Assembly: GCF_002368195.1 (NCBI RefSeq)
Contig: NZ_AP018178.1
Coordinates: 5,174,145-5,238,144 of the forward strand
From: Calothrix sp. NIES-2100
Lineage (GTDB): Bacteria > Cyanobacteriota > Cyanobacteriia > Cyanobacteriales > Nostocaceae
Length of the DNA: 64,000 nucleotides
Direction of reading: 5' to 3'
Shown: positions 25,134 through 33,198 of the stretch, one piece after another
Position numbering within the stretch: position 1 is the first letter of the stretch
Layout: each line of letters starts with the position of its first letter
Program-made: the position numbers and the translations under genes
Notes under the pieces: model-generated
Seen by the model: only the letters and a program-made list of their open reading frames with translations
The model's database searches: none
What the model was told of the DNA's origin: nothing

Positions 25134-25322
25134 TCATTTGCGAAAATTTCTCTTATTTTGTCTGTGCCGAGCAACTTCTTTGCGCTTACGTTTTTGCTCT
25201 GGCGTTTCAAAATGACGATTCTTTTTCATGTCAGGAAAAATACCTGCCTTAGAAACTTTGCGCTTAAAACGACGCAAGGCAGATTCAATTCCTTCATGAT
25301 CGTCTACGATTATTTGAGTCAT
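25134..25322 (-). CDS. rpsU: 30S ribosomal protein bS21
   Basis: A 62-residue, very basic protein with the bS21 pattern: TQIIVDDHEGIESALRRFKR at the N-terminus and a lysine- and arginine-rich tail with HFETPEQKRKRKEVARHR. bS21 binds near the 3' end of 16S rRNA and takes part in translation initiation. It lies downstream of an rbp gene on the same strand, separated by an intrinsic terminator. The association of rpsU with rbp genes is a common arrangement in cyanobacteria. Confidence 0.93.
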   Translation of the reverse strand: MTQIIVDDHEGIESALRRFKRKVSKAGIFPDMKKNRHFETPEQKRKRKEVARHRQNKRNFRK

Positions 25323-25378
25323 TCTATGTCCTTACTTAAGTAGTACTGGTGAGTGTTAATCCATGCAGTAAATCTGAG

Positions 25379-25406
25379 AAAAAAAGGACAGACTCATTGT
25401 CTGCCC
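25379..25406 (-). terminator. Intrinsic terminator of the minus-strand rbp gene
   Basis: On the minus strand GGGCAGAC and GTCTGTCC pair over 8 bp with one G-U pair around a five-base loop, followed by seven T residues. It lies between the rbp stop and the rpsU start, so read-through could still supply some rpsU transcript. Confidence 0.85.
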
Positions 25407-25442
25407 TGAAGACGTTAGAGTTTAAATTTCTGAGTTGAGATT

Positions 25443-25742
25443 TTAGTAACGGTTGCGAAAGCCGGAGTTATTTCGGTTCCCACCAAAGGAACCTCTGTCT
25501 TCTCTGGGTCTAGCTTTGTTCACTTTCAAGTTACGTCCCATCCACTCAGCACCATCAAGAGCTTCAATGGCAGCATTTTCTTCTGCATCTGTACCCATTT
25601 CTACAAAAGCAAAACCACGCAAACGACCTGTTTCACGATCAGTGGGTAGCGAAATCTGCTTTACAGAACCATATTCTGCAAAAACACTATTTAAAGTCTC
25701 TTGTGTAACTTCATATGAGAGATTACCTACGTAAAGTGACAT
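25443..25742 (-). CDS. Glycine-rich RRM RNA-binding protein (Rbp type), second copy
   Basis: A 99-residue RRM protein with RNP2 LYVGNL and RNP1 RGFAFVEM, then a short glycine- and arginine-rich tail. It is a close paralogue of the rbp gene at 22637, on the opposite strand 2.5 kb away. Its leader shares the hairpin and the upstream element with that gene. Likely role: cold-inducible RNA chaperone. The gene is upstream of rpsU with a terminator between. The similarity of both coding sequence and leader points to duplication of the whole gene with its control region. Confidence 0.92.
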   Translation of the reverse strand: MSLYVGNLSYEVTQETLNSVFAEYGSVKQISLPTDRETGRLRGFAFVEMGTDAEENAAIEALDGAEWMGRNLKVNKARPREDRGSFGGNRNNSGFRNRY

Positions 25743-25835
25743 AAATTGCTTCCAAAATTAAAAGTGTGTAGAGATTTAAATTTCGGAGACAACCCTGTCA
25801 ATAACAAAGAGTAAAAGCCTGTTAATAATAAAAAC
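25743..25835 (-). promoter_or_regulatory. Conserved rbp leader with ribosome-binding-site hairpin, second copy
   Basis: In the transcript UCCGAAAUU (25779-25787) can pair with AAUUUUGGA (25751-25759) over nine bases with one G-U pair; the loop is 19 bases. The 3' arm overlaps the Shine-Dalgarno GGAAG, six bases before the start codon. Compared with the first copy, one pair changed from G-C to G-U, so pairing is kept although the sequence differs. The TATTAACAGGCTTTT element upstream is also shared. Confidence 0.6.
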
Positions 25836-27259
25836 AAAATTTGTGTCCGATTTTTATTCTCATATTCAACCTTAACACGATATTCAATTACTCTACAGAA
25901 TATATTTCTAAAGTCTGAGTTGTAGATTGTACAAAGATCAGTTTTTTATTAAAAGCTTAATTTTAGGCGAACTATTGTGAACCTGCGCTATATCCTAAGT
26001 ATATATAAAGTAATTTATATAACTTGCTCTACGTGTCTCTTTCAGTTTAGATGAGCGCGATGCTAAAGCGTTTCACTCAAAAAAATTGCTAAAATTCATA
26101 CTTTATATCGGGAAATAAAGTTAATAAAATATAAATAAGTTTGATGTGAGCAATAATGACAAAATTGGAAAACAATATGATGGCAAGTGAAAAAATAATT
26201 TTCCTCAGGAAAAATAAATTAGTAAATCTGTGTTAATCTAAAAACAGGAATCAAAAAGTAAGAATGCAAAAAGACTTCAAGACAATATTGAGGTAAACTC
26301 AATAAAGTCCTTTTGCTCTGGTAAGTCCGCTTCAATATCGTTATGATTTTTAGTAACGATAACAAAAGCCAGATCAGCAAGATAAACACCTTAGTAAGGG
26401 CTTGAAGTCAATCATAGCTTGCTTAGGTAATAGCCAGTAATGTTTGGCTATACTAGTTAGTTAAACCACCAGATTCAATTACTCTTAGAGTCGCAGGAGA
26501 AAGACTCTTAGTACATCCTGGTAATCCGAAATAAATTAGAACAGTTACTGAACTTGGTAGAAGCAATATTAACTATTTTCATTGCTCCAACTATGTTTTA
26601 GCAGCTGCTTACTGGGAAATTAAAACTTCCAGCAAGTAGATACTGTTCCACAAAATTCAGGAATTTAACTAGATTGTCAAAATTAACCAATACACTGCCT
26701 AAACCATAGTGTTAAAGGTTGTAAATGCAGAGATTTATCTTGTAATTGAGGACTTATTTCGCTGCATTAAGAGCAATAGGATTAGGTGATTTTTTAGGAA
26801 TAAATCGAAGAAACACCAAGAAGCGATCGCTCGGTATTTTAGGATATCGAATGGGGCAATTATGGCAAAAGCAACATTAGGAAAGTTGTAGCAACCATTA
26901 AGAGTAAACTGCAATTTTGGTTGGTTGGGTGCAGGGCAAAAACCCTGTAAAGTTTGATATTGCCACTGTAAAAACTCTGAAGGCTTGAGCAACCGATGGG
27001 GATTTAGTTACAACAACCTACAATGCTGATGTCAAAGTTCTCCTGATAGAAAATACTCGCAAAAATATCAGATCGCAAGTGCTGGAGAGTCATCTTTGCA
27101 ATATTCCAGAAACACAAATCAAATCCTCCTCTATGCAACCTCTTACTGTTTTTGCCCGGTGTGTTTGTTGGCAAACGCTATATGCCAACACTACTAAGGG
27201 TTAAGTCTCAGGTAAACCTTCACTCCCATCGACCAATTAATTCTAGGGAAACACAAACC
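25836..27259. other. Long gene-poor region upstream of nifH
   Basis: About 1.4 kb, AT-rich, with many stops in all frames. An 85-codon frame on the minus strand (26735-26992) has no recognisable sequence. A small hairpin (ATCGTTA / TAACGAT, 26337-26360) is visible. The stretch 27010-27130 is open on the plus strand and could be a decayed gene, but I cannot name it. The nifH promoter and leader must lie in the last part. Confidence 0.4.
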
Positions 27260-28153
27260 ATGTCTATCGATAGCAAAATCAGACAAATAGCTTTCTACGG
27301 TAAAGGCGGTATTGGTAAGTCTACTACCTCTCAAAACACTCTGGCAGCTATGGCAGAAATGGGTCAACGCATCCTGATTGTCGGTTGCGATCCTAAAGCT
27401 GACTCCACTCGTTTGATGCTGCACAGTAAAGCTCAAACCACTGTTTTGCACTTAGCTGCTGAACGTGGTGCAGTAGAAGATCTCGAACTTGAAGAAGTCA
27501 TGCTGACTGGCTTCCGTGGTGTGAAGTGCGTAGAGTCTGGTGGTCCAGAACCAGGTGTAGGTTGCGCCGGTCGTGGTATCATCACCGCCATCAACTTCTT
27601 GGAAGAAAACGGTGCTTATCAAGATGTTGATTTTGTATCATACGACGTACTAGGTGACGTTGTTTGCGGTGGTTTTGCTATGCCTATCCGTGAAAATAAA
27701 GCACAAGAAATCTACATCGTTACTTCTGGTGAAATGATGGCGATGTACGCTGCAAACAACATCGCTCGCGGTATTTTGAAATATGCACACACTGGTGGTG
27801 TACGTTTGGGTGGTTTGATTTGTAACAGCCGGAACGTTGACAGAGAAATCGAACTGATCGAAACTCTGGCAAAACGCTTGAACACTCAAATGATTCACTA
27901 CGTACCTCGTGACAATATTGTTCAACACGCTGAGTTACGTCGGATGACTGTGAACGAGTACGCACCCGACAGCAACCAAGGTAACGAATACCGCATATTG
28001 GCTAACAAGATCGTCAACAACAAGAATCTTCAAATTCCTACACCAATTGAAATGGAAGAATTAGAAGAGTTGTTGATTGAATTCGGTATTCTCGAAAGCG
28101 AAGAAAATGCTGCGAAAATGATTGCTACAACTGCTGAAAGCACTGCTAAGTAA
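27260..28153 (+). CDS. nifH: Nitrogenase iron protein (dinitrogenase reductase), solitary copy
   Basis: NifH transfers electrons to the MoFe protein with ATP hydrolysis. This 297-residue protein has the P-loop YGKGGIGKSTT near residue 13, the [4Fe-4S] ligands Cys102 (GVGCAGRG) and Cys136 (GDVVCGG), Arg105 next to the first ligand, and the switch region VGCDPKADSTRL. The ATG at 27260 is chosen by homology (MSIDSKIRQIAFYG); the frame is open further upstream without homology. No nifD, nifK or other nif gene is nearby, so this resembles the additional nifH copies (nifH2 type) of heterocystous strains rather than the main nifHDK operon. An intrinsic terminator follows directly. Confidence 0.95.
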   Translation: MSIDSKIRQIAFYGKGGIGKSTTSQNTLAAMAEMGQRILIVGCDPKADSTRLMLHSKAQTTVLHLAAERGAVEDLELEEVMLTGFRGVKCVESGGPEPGVGCAGRGIITAINFLEENGAYQDVDFVSYDVLGDVVCGGFAMPIRENKAQEIYIVTSGEMMAMYAANNIARGILKYAHTGGVRLGGLICNSRNVDREIELIETLAKRLNTQMIHYVPRDNIVQHAELRRMTVNEYAPDSNQGNEYRILANKIVNNKNLQIPTPIEMEELEELLIEFGILESEENAAKMIATTAESTAK

Positions 28154-28157
28154 GTAA

Positions 28158-28189
28158 AAAAACTCCATCCTCAAGGGGGTGGAGTTTTT
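28158..28189 (+). terminator. Intrinsic terminator of nifH
   Basis: A stem with arms AAAAACTCCA and TGGAGTTTTT, extended inside by three more pairs including one G-U, with a small loop, ends in TTTTTG. It begins five bases past the nifH stop codon. Confidence 0.9.
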
Positions 28190-28251
28190 GTCAATGGTCG
28201 GTTGTCAGTGGTAAAACAACTAACAACCGCCCACAAACAAATGACATGCAT

Positions 28252-28372
28252 AAAGCCTTCTCTTCGAGACGCTGCGCGAACGGCATAGCTATCTCCTGTC
28301 GGAGAGGCTGCGCCCTAAGCGAAGCTATGCCGTAGGCTTTACGCTTAGCGCGGAACGTCCCGCTCTTAAGCG
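28252..28372. repeat. Interspersed palindromic repeat (GCTATGCCGTAGGCTTTACGC family)
   Basis: The arms CGGCATAGCT (28281-28290) and AGCTATGCCG (28323-28332) pair perfectly. The sequence around AAGCTATGCCG-AGGCTTTACGC recurs at 55365-55392 in this window. It is a dispersed repeat of Nostocales lying between convergent genes. Confidence 0.7.
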
Positions 28373-28380
28373 CAATAAAA

Positions 28381-28416
28381 AAATTCCCGTTGTCAACTTA
28401 GTAACAACGGGAATTT
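28381..28416 (-). terminator. Bidirectional hairpin terminator
   Basis: A perfect 13-bp stem (AAATTCCCGTTGT / ACAACGGGAATTT) with a 10-base loop lies 23 bases past the stop codon of the minus-strand gene; runs of A and T flank it on both sides. Confidence 0.8.
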
Positions 28417-28438
28417 ATATAATTTTATATAAACTCAA

Positions 28439-29773
28439 CTAGCGAGAGGCGAGTTGTGGATTCGCCCAAACATCTGTAAACTTTTGACCAAAAGTAATTG
28501 GCTGATCTGTATCAGTATTGATATTTACAATCTTGCCATCAATTGCTACTTTCACTAATGGCCAGTCTTCATCACCTAATTCGCCAGCACGGAAGAGTAC
28601 GTGATCGGGTTGACCTTTACTCCAACCTAATAACACTGCAATCTTTTCATGCTCATCTGCTTCACTTACAGGAGAAACAGTGTTAGCTTGATTGTTTTGC
28701 CGATCCCAAATCACTGCGCGATCTGTTGCATCAGCTGTATTGAATATACCTTCAAAGCGACGTGCTAAGAAGCGATCGCCTTTTTCCGACCAGCTTACAG
28801 GAACTAATACGCCAATTTTACCATTGCTCTCTGTTGCTTCCTGAGTCTGTGCTTTTGTTTGTAATAAAGGATCGCCCAGGACAGAAGTAGAAGCAATTAC
28901 CCTTAACTTCTTGGTTTGTACCTCTTCGACAAACAACACACTCGTAACACGGCTGTTGTGCATTTCGGGTTTTACTTCTAGTCGCACCCTACTATACACA
29001 ACATACTTCCCATCGGGAGAAGCTACAGGAACACTGCGATAGTAACGTACTCCACCTCCCTTAGAACCAATAGCCTCCTGAGTAGCTAAAATCCATTTCC
29101 AAGGAATGGGATGAGGGCTACCTATGGGATCTGCTGCTACTTGCTCTGGGCCTGGTTGTTCCGCAACAGGTATATCTGAGTTGGTGTTTGGTTGTGATTC
29201 CCTTAAAATTGGTGTAACTTGAGTTGCTGCCAATGATTGAGTAACAATTATTTCCTTGGGCTGAAAATTATTTGCAGCTTTCAAAGACTTGATTTTCGAG
29301 CCTTTTAACTTTTGCAATAAACCTGATTGACTAGAAGAGACTTTTGTCGATGGTGCGATTTCCACGACTGCTAATGGATCTGATTCAGGTACATTGCTGC
29401 TAGAAACAGTATGGTCTTCTTTGAGAATACTTTCTGTTCCTGCCAAAGAATCAATATTGTCTGCTGGTGATAATTGTGATTCTCCAACAGTAGCCATTCC
29501 TTCCATCTGAGAGTCAGATTCTCTCGTTGGGGTGTTATTTGGATCTGCTGTTAATATATCAGCTAATAAATCATGTTCCCTAACAGCAGCAATTTCTATG
29601 CCAGTTGAACCTGAATTTCCATTTTCAGAAGTGATATTTGCTACTTCTGATTGCTTAGCTGAGGTAGAGTGACCTGATGCTGCTACTAGAGGTGCGATCA
29701 GTATCGCAATCACAGCATATTTGATAAATGGTTGTACGCGAAACCATCCTGACAGCAAAAGAGGTTTAAACAT
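28439..29773 (-). CDS. Secreted or membrane-anchored hypothetical protein
   Basis: A 444-residue protein with an N-terminal hydrophobic segment at about residues 17-33 (KYAVIAILIAPLVAASG), which acts as signal peptide or anchor. Residues 35-230 are low-complexity, rich in Ser, Asn, Glu and Pro, and likely disordered. The C-terminal domain (about 235-440) is folded and contains PVASPDGKYVVYSRV and VSWSEKGDRFLARRF, which recall TolB-type beta-propeller blades. It is probably a periplasmic protein conserved in cyanobacteria, of unknown function. It has a long upstream region and its own terminator. Confidence 0.65.
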   Translation of the reverse strand: MFKPLLLSGWFRVQPFIKYAVIAILIAPLVAASGHSTSAKQSEVANITSENGNSGSTGIEIAAVREHDLLADILTADPNNTPTRESDSQMEGMATVGESQLSPADNIDSLAGTESILKEDHTVSSSNVPESDPLAVVEIAPSTKVSSSQSGLLQKLKGSKIKSLKAANNFQPKEIIVTQSLAATQVTPILRESQPNTNSDIPVAEQPGPEQVAADPIGSPHPIPWKWILATQEAIGSKGGGVRYYRSVPVASPDGKYVVYSRVRLEVKPEMHNSRVTSVLFVEEVQTKKLRVIASTSVLGDPLLQTKAQTQEATESNGKIGVLVPVSWSEKGDRFLARRFEGIFNTADATDRAVIWDRQNNQANTVSPVSEADEHEKIAVLLGWSKGQPDHVLFRAGELGDEDWPLVKVAIDGKIVNINTDTDQPITFGQKFTDVWANPQLASR

Positions 29774-30696
29774 GGGTTGACTCTCTAGAGGGCGGTTGCT
29801 GTGTGAGAAGCAGACCTGTGCAGCAATGAGGTAGGCTATGGATATAGGTATAACAAGAAACTAAAAGCTTTAACGAGAGAATTTCTTGAAAGTTATTACA
29901 GATTTACAAAGCTTAAGTATCATAGTTAACCTCTTTCGACCTTTAGTATACTGACTCGATACAGATAATCTGTTATTAGGTAATAACACAGATTAATTAA
30001 GGAATATAAAGAACAAGACAAACTGATTCAGCATTTGACACTCAACTCTACCTAGGGGTAGTAGTCAATTAGTCTTCAGCTGAACCACTTAAGCCGTTAA
30101 TAACTAAAGCCGAGATACAAATCACGCTTACTGTTAGGAGTTGTGTTGAGGATAGCTAACCCGCAGGCTGCTTCCCTACCTATAACCTGCGACAATAGCG
30201 CAGAATCACAAATCACGGTAAATTTGAGACGTTACCGCCAAAGCTGACGCGCAACATATTTCCTACTAAAAAACCAAATACTAGTATCTACCTAACTACA
30301 TAAATTGTCACCTGCTCTACATTAATTGTGAGGACACAGTGACATTTGGATGTAAATACACCTAAAGCTTAATTCTAGGAAACACAACAAAACGATATTT
30401 AGCAGGTAGAGGCACAGCCGATTGTCGTCCGACATCGACCAATAATTGAGTTACGCTAGAAGTAAAAGCAGTTATTACTAGCTTATCTGCTGGCTAACTT
30501 AGACTTAATTATAAGTCTATCAAGGAATTTTTGGTTTCACCATTATCAAATCACTTTAGCATCAAAAAACTCATTTCTGGAAAGATTATTTCGCAATAGT
30601 TAAAAGTCAAAAGTCCATAATCCATAATCGATTGACTATTGACCAATGACCATTGACCAATGACCATTGACTATTGTCCATTGACAATTGACTAAC
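29774..30696. other. Divergent gene-free region with STRR
   Basis: About 900 bases between the minus-strand secreted-protein gene and fmt. No coding frame can be supported. The last 70 bases (about 30625-30695) are ATTGACC/ATGACCA-type heptamer repeats that run up to the fmt start codon. I see no tRNA or known structured RNA. Confidence 0.45.
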
Positions 30697-31698
30697 ATGA
30701 AAATTGTATTTTTTGGTACTCCACAGTTTGCTGTCCCAACTCTAGAAAAATTACTGAACCACAAAGATATTGAAGTATTGGCAGTTGTTACGCAACCCGA
30801 TAAACGCCGAGAAAGAGGGAATAAACTAACACCTTCACCAGTAAAAACACTTGCTAGTTCTGTTAACCTACCAGTATGGCAACCCCAGCGCCTAAAAAAA
30901 CATACAGCAACCTTAACTAAACTTAAACAATCAGATGCAGATGCGTTTGTTGTTGTCGCCTATGGGCAAATTTTATCACCCCAAATTTTAGAAATGCCAA
31001 AGTTGGGCTGCATTAACGTGCATGGCTCGATTTTGCCTAAATACCGGGGTGCAGCGCCCATTCAATGGTGTTTGTATAATGGCGAGTCCGAAACGGGGAT
31101 CACCACAATGTTAATGGATGCAGGGATGGACACAGGGGCGATGCTGCTTAAAGCCACAACACCGATTGGATTACTGGATAATACCTATAATTTAGCCGAG
31201 AGGCTAGCCGACATTGGTGCAGATTTATTGCTGGAAACCTTATGTACACTAGAACGCCAGCAAATCACAGCAATTCCTCAGGATCATTCCCAAGCGACTT
31301 ATGCACCTTTAATTCAAAAGCAGGATTACGGGTTAGATTGGTCAAAAAGTGCTGTACAATTACACAATCAAATCAGAGGCTTTTACCCTAACTGCACTGC
31401 GAGTTTTCGTAATCAAGTGCTGAAAATTACGGCTACCGTTCCCCTTGGTTCTGCTTACAGCCATGAGCTACCAGCAGAATTAGAAAACATAATACATAAA
31501 TTGCCTGATTTGTCAACTTTGTCCGGTAGTCCGGGAGAAGTGGTAAGCATTACCAAGGGAATTGGCGCGATCGTCCAAACAGGCGTTGGTATGTTGTTGT
31601 TGCGAGAAGTTCAGTTAGCTGGTAAACGTCCTCAGTCGGGCTGGGATTTTGTTAATGGTACCCGTTTAACTGTAGGAGAAGTGTTTGAAAAAGGATGA
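30697..31698 (+). CDS. fmt: Methionyl-tRNA formyltransferase
   Basis: Fmt formylates initiator Met-tRNA with 10-formyltetrahydrofolate. The 333-residue protein begins KIVFFGTPQFAVPTLE and has the catalytic-domain signature NVHGSILPKYRGAAPIQW near residue 107 and the catalytic aspartate in MDAGMDTGAMLL. The C-terminal tRNA-binding domain is present. The ATG at 30697 fits the family start; a TTG nine bases earlier lies in the STRR. No Shine-Dalgarno is visible because the repeat runs to the start codon. The next gene is convergent. Confidence 0.95.
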   Translation: MKIVFFGTPQFAVPTLEKLLNHKDIEVLAVVTQPDKRRERGNKLTPSPVKTLASSVNLPVWQPQRLKKHTATLTKLKQSDADAFVVVAYGQILSPQILEMPKLGCINVHGSILPKYRGAAPIQWCLYNGESETGITTMLMDAGMDTGAMLLKATTPIGLLDNTYNLAERLADIGADLLLETLCTLERQQITAIPQDHSQATYAPLIQKQDYGLDWSKSAVQLHNQIRGFYPNCTASFRNQVLKITATVPLGSAYSHELPAELENIIHKLPDLSTLSGSPGEVVSITKGIGAIVQTGVGMLLLREVQLAGKRPQSGWDFVNGTRLTVGEVFEKG

Positions 31699-31708
31699 AG
31701 TATGAAAT

Positions 31709-32074
31709 TCATCCTTGGTCTTTCATCCTTTCATAGAAACGGCAAGATATACAAGGGCCAGTGGGATTGACTGCACAACGGACGATTTCGGAATGAGCAT
31801 TATAGCTACAGGTAGCATCGCCAATTACCCATCGTCCCTCTACCAAACTTTTCTCAGCTGGTCTTTGAGCAGACTGTACGTAAAGGGCGATATTATGCAA
31901 ACGGTAGCGCCCTGCTTTTAATTGGTATTTGTGGCGGCGCTCTAAAACTGCGTAAGTTTTCCCGTCAAAATCGAGATAATTTCCTGGTTGGGGTGTCCAA
32001 TCAAGTTGCGCTCGACCGAGGGATTGACGCGGATGCGTCAAAATCACCTCGGTTGGTAAAGAGTCTGGCTCCAT
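31709..32074 (-). CDS. DUF6464-like cyanobacterial protein
   Basis: A 121-residue protein of a family known only from cyanobacteria, as far as I recall. It has a beta-rich N-terminal half (PGNYLDFDGKTYAVLERRHKY) and a C-terminal cluster of four cysteines: GDATCSY, VRCAVN, and GPCISCRFYE. The cluster may bind a metal ion. No signal peptide. It is convergent with fmt, with 10 bases between the two stop codons. Function unknown. Confidence 0.6.
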   Translation of the reverse strand: MEPDSLPTEVILTHPRQSLGRAQLDWTPQPGNYLDFDGKTYAVLERRHKYQLKAGRYRLHNIALYVQSAQRPAEKSLVEGRWVIGDATCSYNAHSEIVRCAVNPTGPCISCRFYERMKDQG

Positions 32075-32700
32075 AGGCTTATGTGATTTGATTTACATTA
32101 TAAGAATAGTATCGCACTCACCTCTTTTAGCTTACCGAATCTAGACTATAATTAATAGTTTGCTAAATTTACTCGCTGCGCGGGTCAATTGTCATTGGTC
32201 ATTTGTCAATGGTCATTGGTCATTTGTCATTGGTCAATGGTCAGTGGTCATAAGTAATTTATCCCCACACTCCCCACACTCCCCCACACTCCCCTCTCTC
32301 CCCATCTCATCATCCAATGCTGATCGCACTTCAAATTAGCATTGACAAAATGCTATGATTGGCATCGAAATCAATCCAGGCGATCGCTTAGTCAGTTCTT
32401 CAGTTGAGTTTTTCCATCCCGACTTAACCTCCTGCTAAGTACCACCGCCGAATCCCCTGTCTGCTCGTTGGCTGTTAAATCTAGATTGGATTTAAATTCA
32501 TAAATCTTCACAAAGGCCAAGCAGCCCTAGGGAATCGGTGAGGTAAATTTCTGCTGATGATGTGGTTGATTTATCGGGGAATCAGGCGATAGAGACCGAT
32601 ATGAACAAGGCAAATAATTTTAGATGCCTATTACATTGTTTAAAGTTATGTAGCCTTTTGATTACGGAGCCTCAGCCACTGCGGTAAACTATGCCTTGAT
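32075..32700. other. Intergenic region upstream of psaC
   Basis: Holds an STRR block (about 32185-32255, heptamers of the GGTCATT type) followed by a CCCCACACTCC pyrimidine repeat (to about 32305) and about 390 bases with no gene. An HIP1 site lies near 32380. The psaC promoter lies at the 3' end. Confidence 0.5.
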
Positions 32701-32706
32701 TATAAT
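32701..32706 (+). promoter_or_regulatory. Probable -10 box of psaC
   Basis: A consensus TATAAT hexamer lies 40 bases upstream of the psaC start codon. No good -35 box is seen at the expected distance. The leader would be about 35 bases. Confidence 0.4.
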
Positions 32707-32746
32707 TCCTTCGCAGAGAAGAACACTCGAAAGGAGCCTTTTTTCA

Positions 32747-32992
32747 ATGTCTCATACCGTAAAAATCTACGATACCTGCATTGGCTGCACTCAGTGTGTC
32801 CGCGCTTGCCCCACTGACGTACTGGAGATGGTACCCTGGGATGGCTGCAAAGCTGCTCAAATTGCCTCTTCACCCCGCACAGAAGACTGCGTAGGATGCA
32901 AACGTTGCGAAACCGCTTGTCCCACCGACTTTTTAAGCATCCGGGTTTATCTGGGTGCTGAAACAACTCGCAGCATGGGTCTAGCTTATTAA
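32747..32992 (+). CDS. psaC: Photosystem I iron-sulfur protein PsaC
   Basis: PsaC carries the terminal [4Fe-4S] clusters FA and FB of photosystem I and passes electrons to ferredoxin. The 81-residue protein has both cluster motifs: CIGCTQCVRACP and CVGCKRCETACP. The start MSHTVKIYD at 32747 is supported by AAGGAG 10 bases upstream and by the universal PsaC N-terminus; the frame is open upstream without homology. It is followed by glmS on the same strand, an arrangement also found in Anabaena. Confidence 0.98.
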   Translation: MSHTVKIYDTCIGCTQCVRACPTDVLEMVPWDGCKAAQIASSPRTEDCVGCKRCETACPTDFLSIRVYLGAETTRSMGLAY

Positions 32993-33045
32993 TTTCTCAT
33001 TTTGCTCGCAATCAACTGTTTTAGTTAGCAAGCACTTTTAGCATC

Positions 33046-33070
33046 GTAGGGTGGGAACTTGCCACCCTAC
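33046..33070 (+). terminator. Palindrome after psaC
   Basis: GTAGGGTGG and CCACCCTAC pair perfectly over 9 bp with a seven-base loop, about 55 bases past the psaC stop. It belongs to the dispersed GGGTGGC-type palindromes and may end or stabilise the abundant psaC mRNA. Confidence 0.55.
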
Positions 33071-33100
33071 AGTATCGTTCTTTAAAAAGAATTCAGTATT

Positions 33101-33123
33101 AAGGAGTAATATACTCCTTTTTT
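33101..33123 (+). terminator. Intrinsic terminator between psaC and glmS
   Basis: AAGGAGTA and TACTCCTT pair perfectly over 8 bp around a three-base loop and run into TTTTTT. Confidence 0.7.
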
Positions 33124-33145
33124 CTTTGCTAAAATTGACACTTCT

Positions 33146-33174
33146 ATGATACCAACTTGTCGAGTTGGTATCAT
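33146..33174 (+). promoter_or_regulatory. Perfect 12-bp palindrome in the glmS leader
   Basis: ATGATACCAACT and AGTTGGTATCAT pair perfectly around a five-base spacer, ending 24 bases before the glmS start codon. It could be a regulator-binding site or an mRNA hairpin. It has no T-run and does not look like the glmS ribozyme. Confidence 0.5.
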
Positions 33175-33198
33175 CTTCAACAGAGAGGGGTGGACGAA

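Noticed and set aside
26735..26992. 85-codon open frame on the minus strand upstream of nifH
   Set aside because: No homology recognised and no ribosome binding site; it probably arises by chance in a long gene-free region.
33101..33198. glmS ribozyme in the glmS leader
   Set aside because: The leader is too short and lacks the ribozyme core; only a simple palindrome and a terminator are present.
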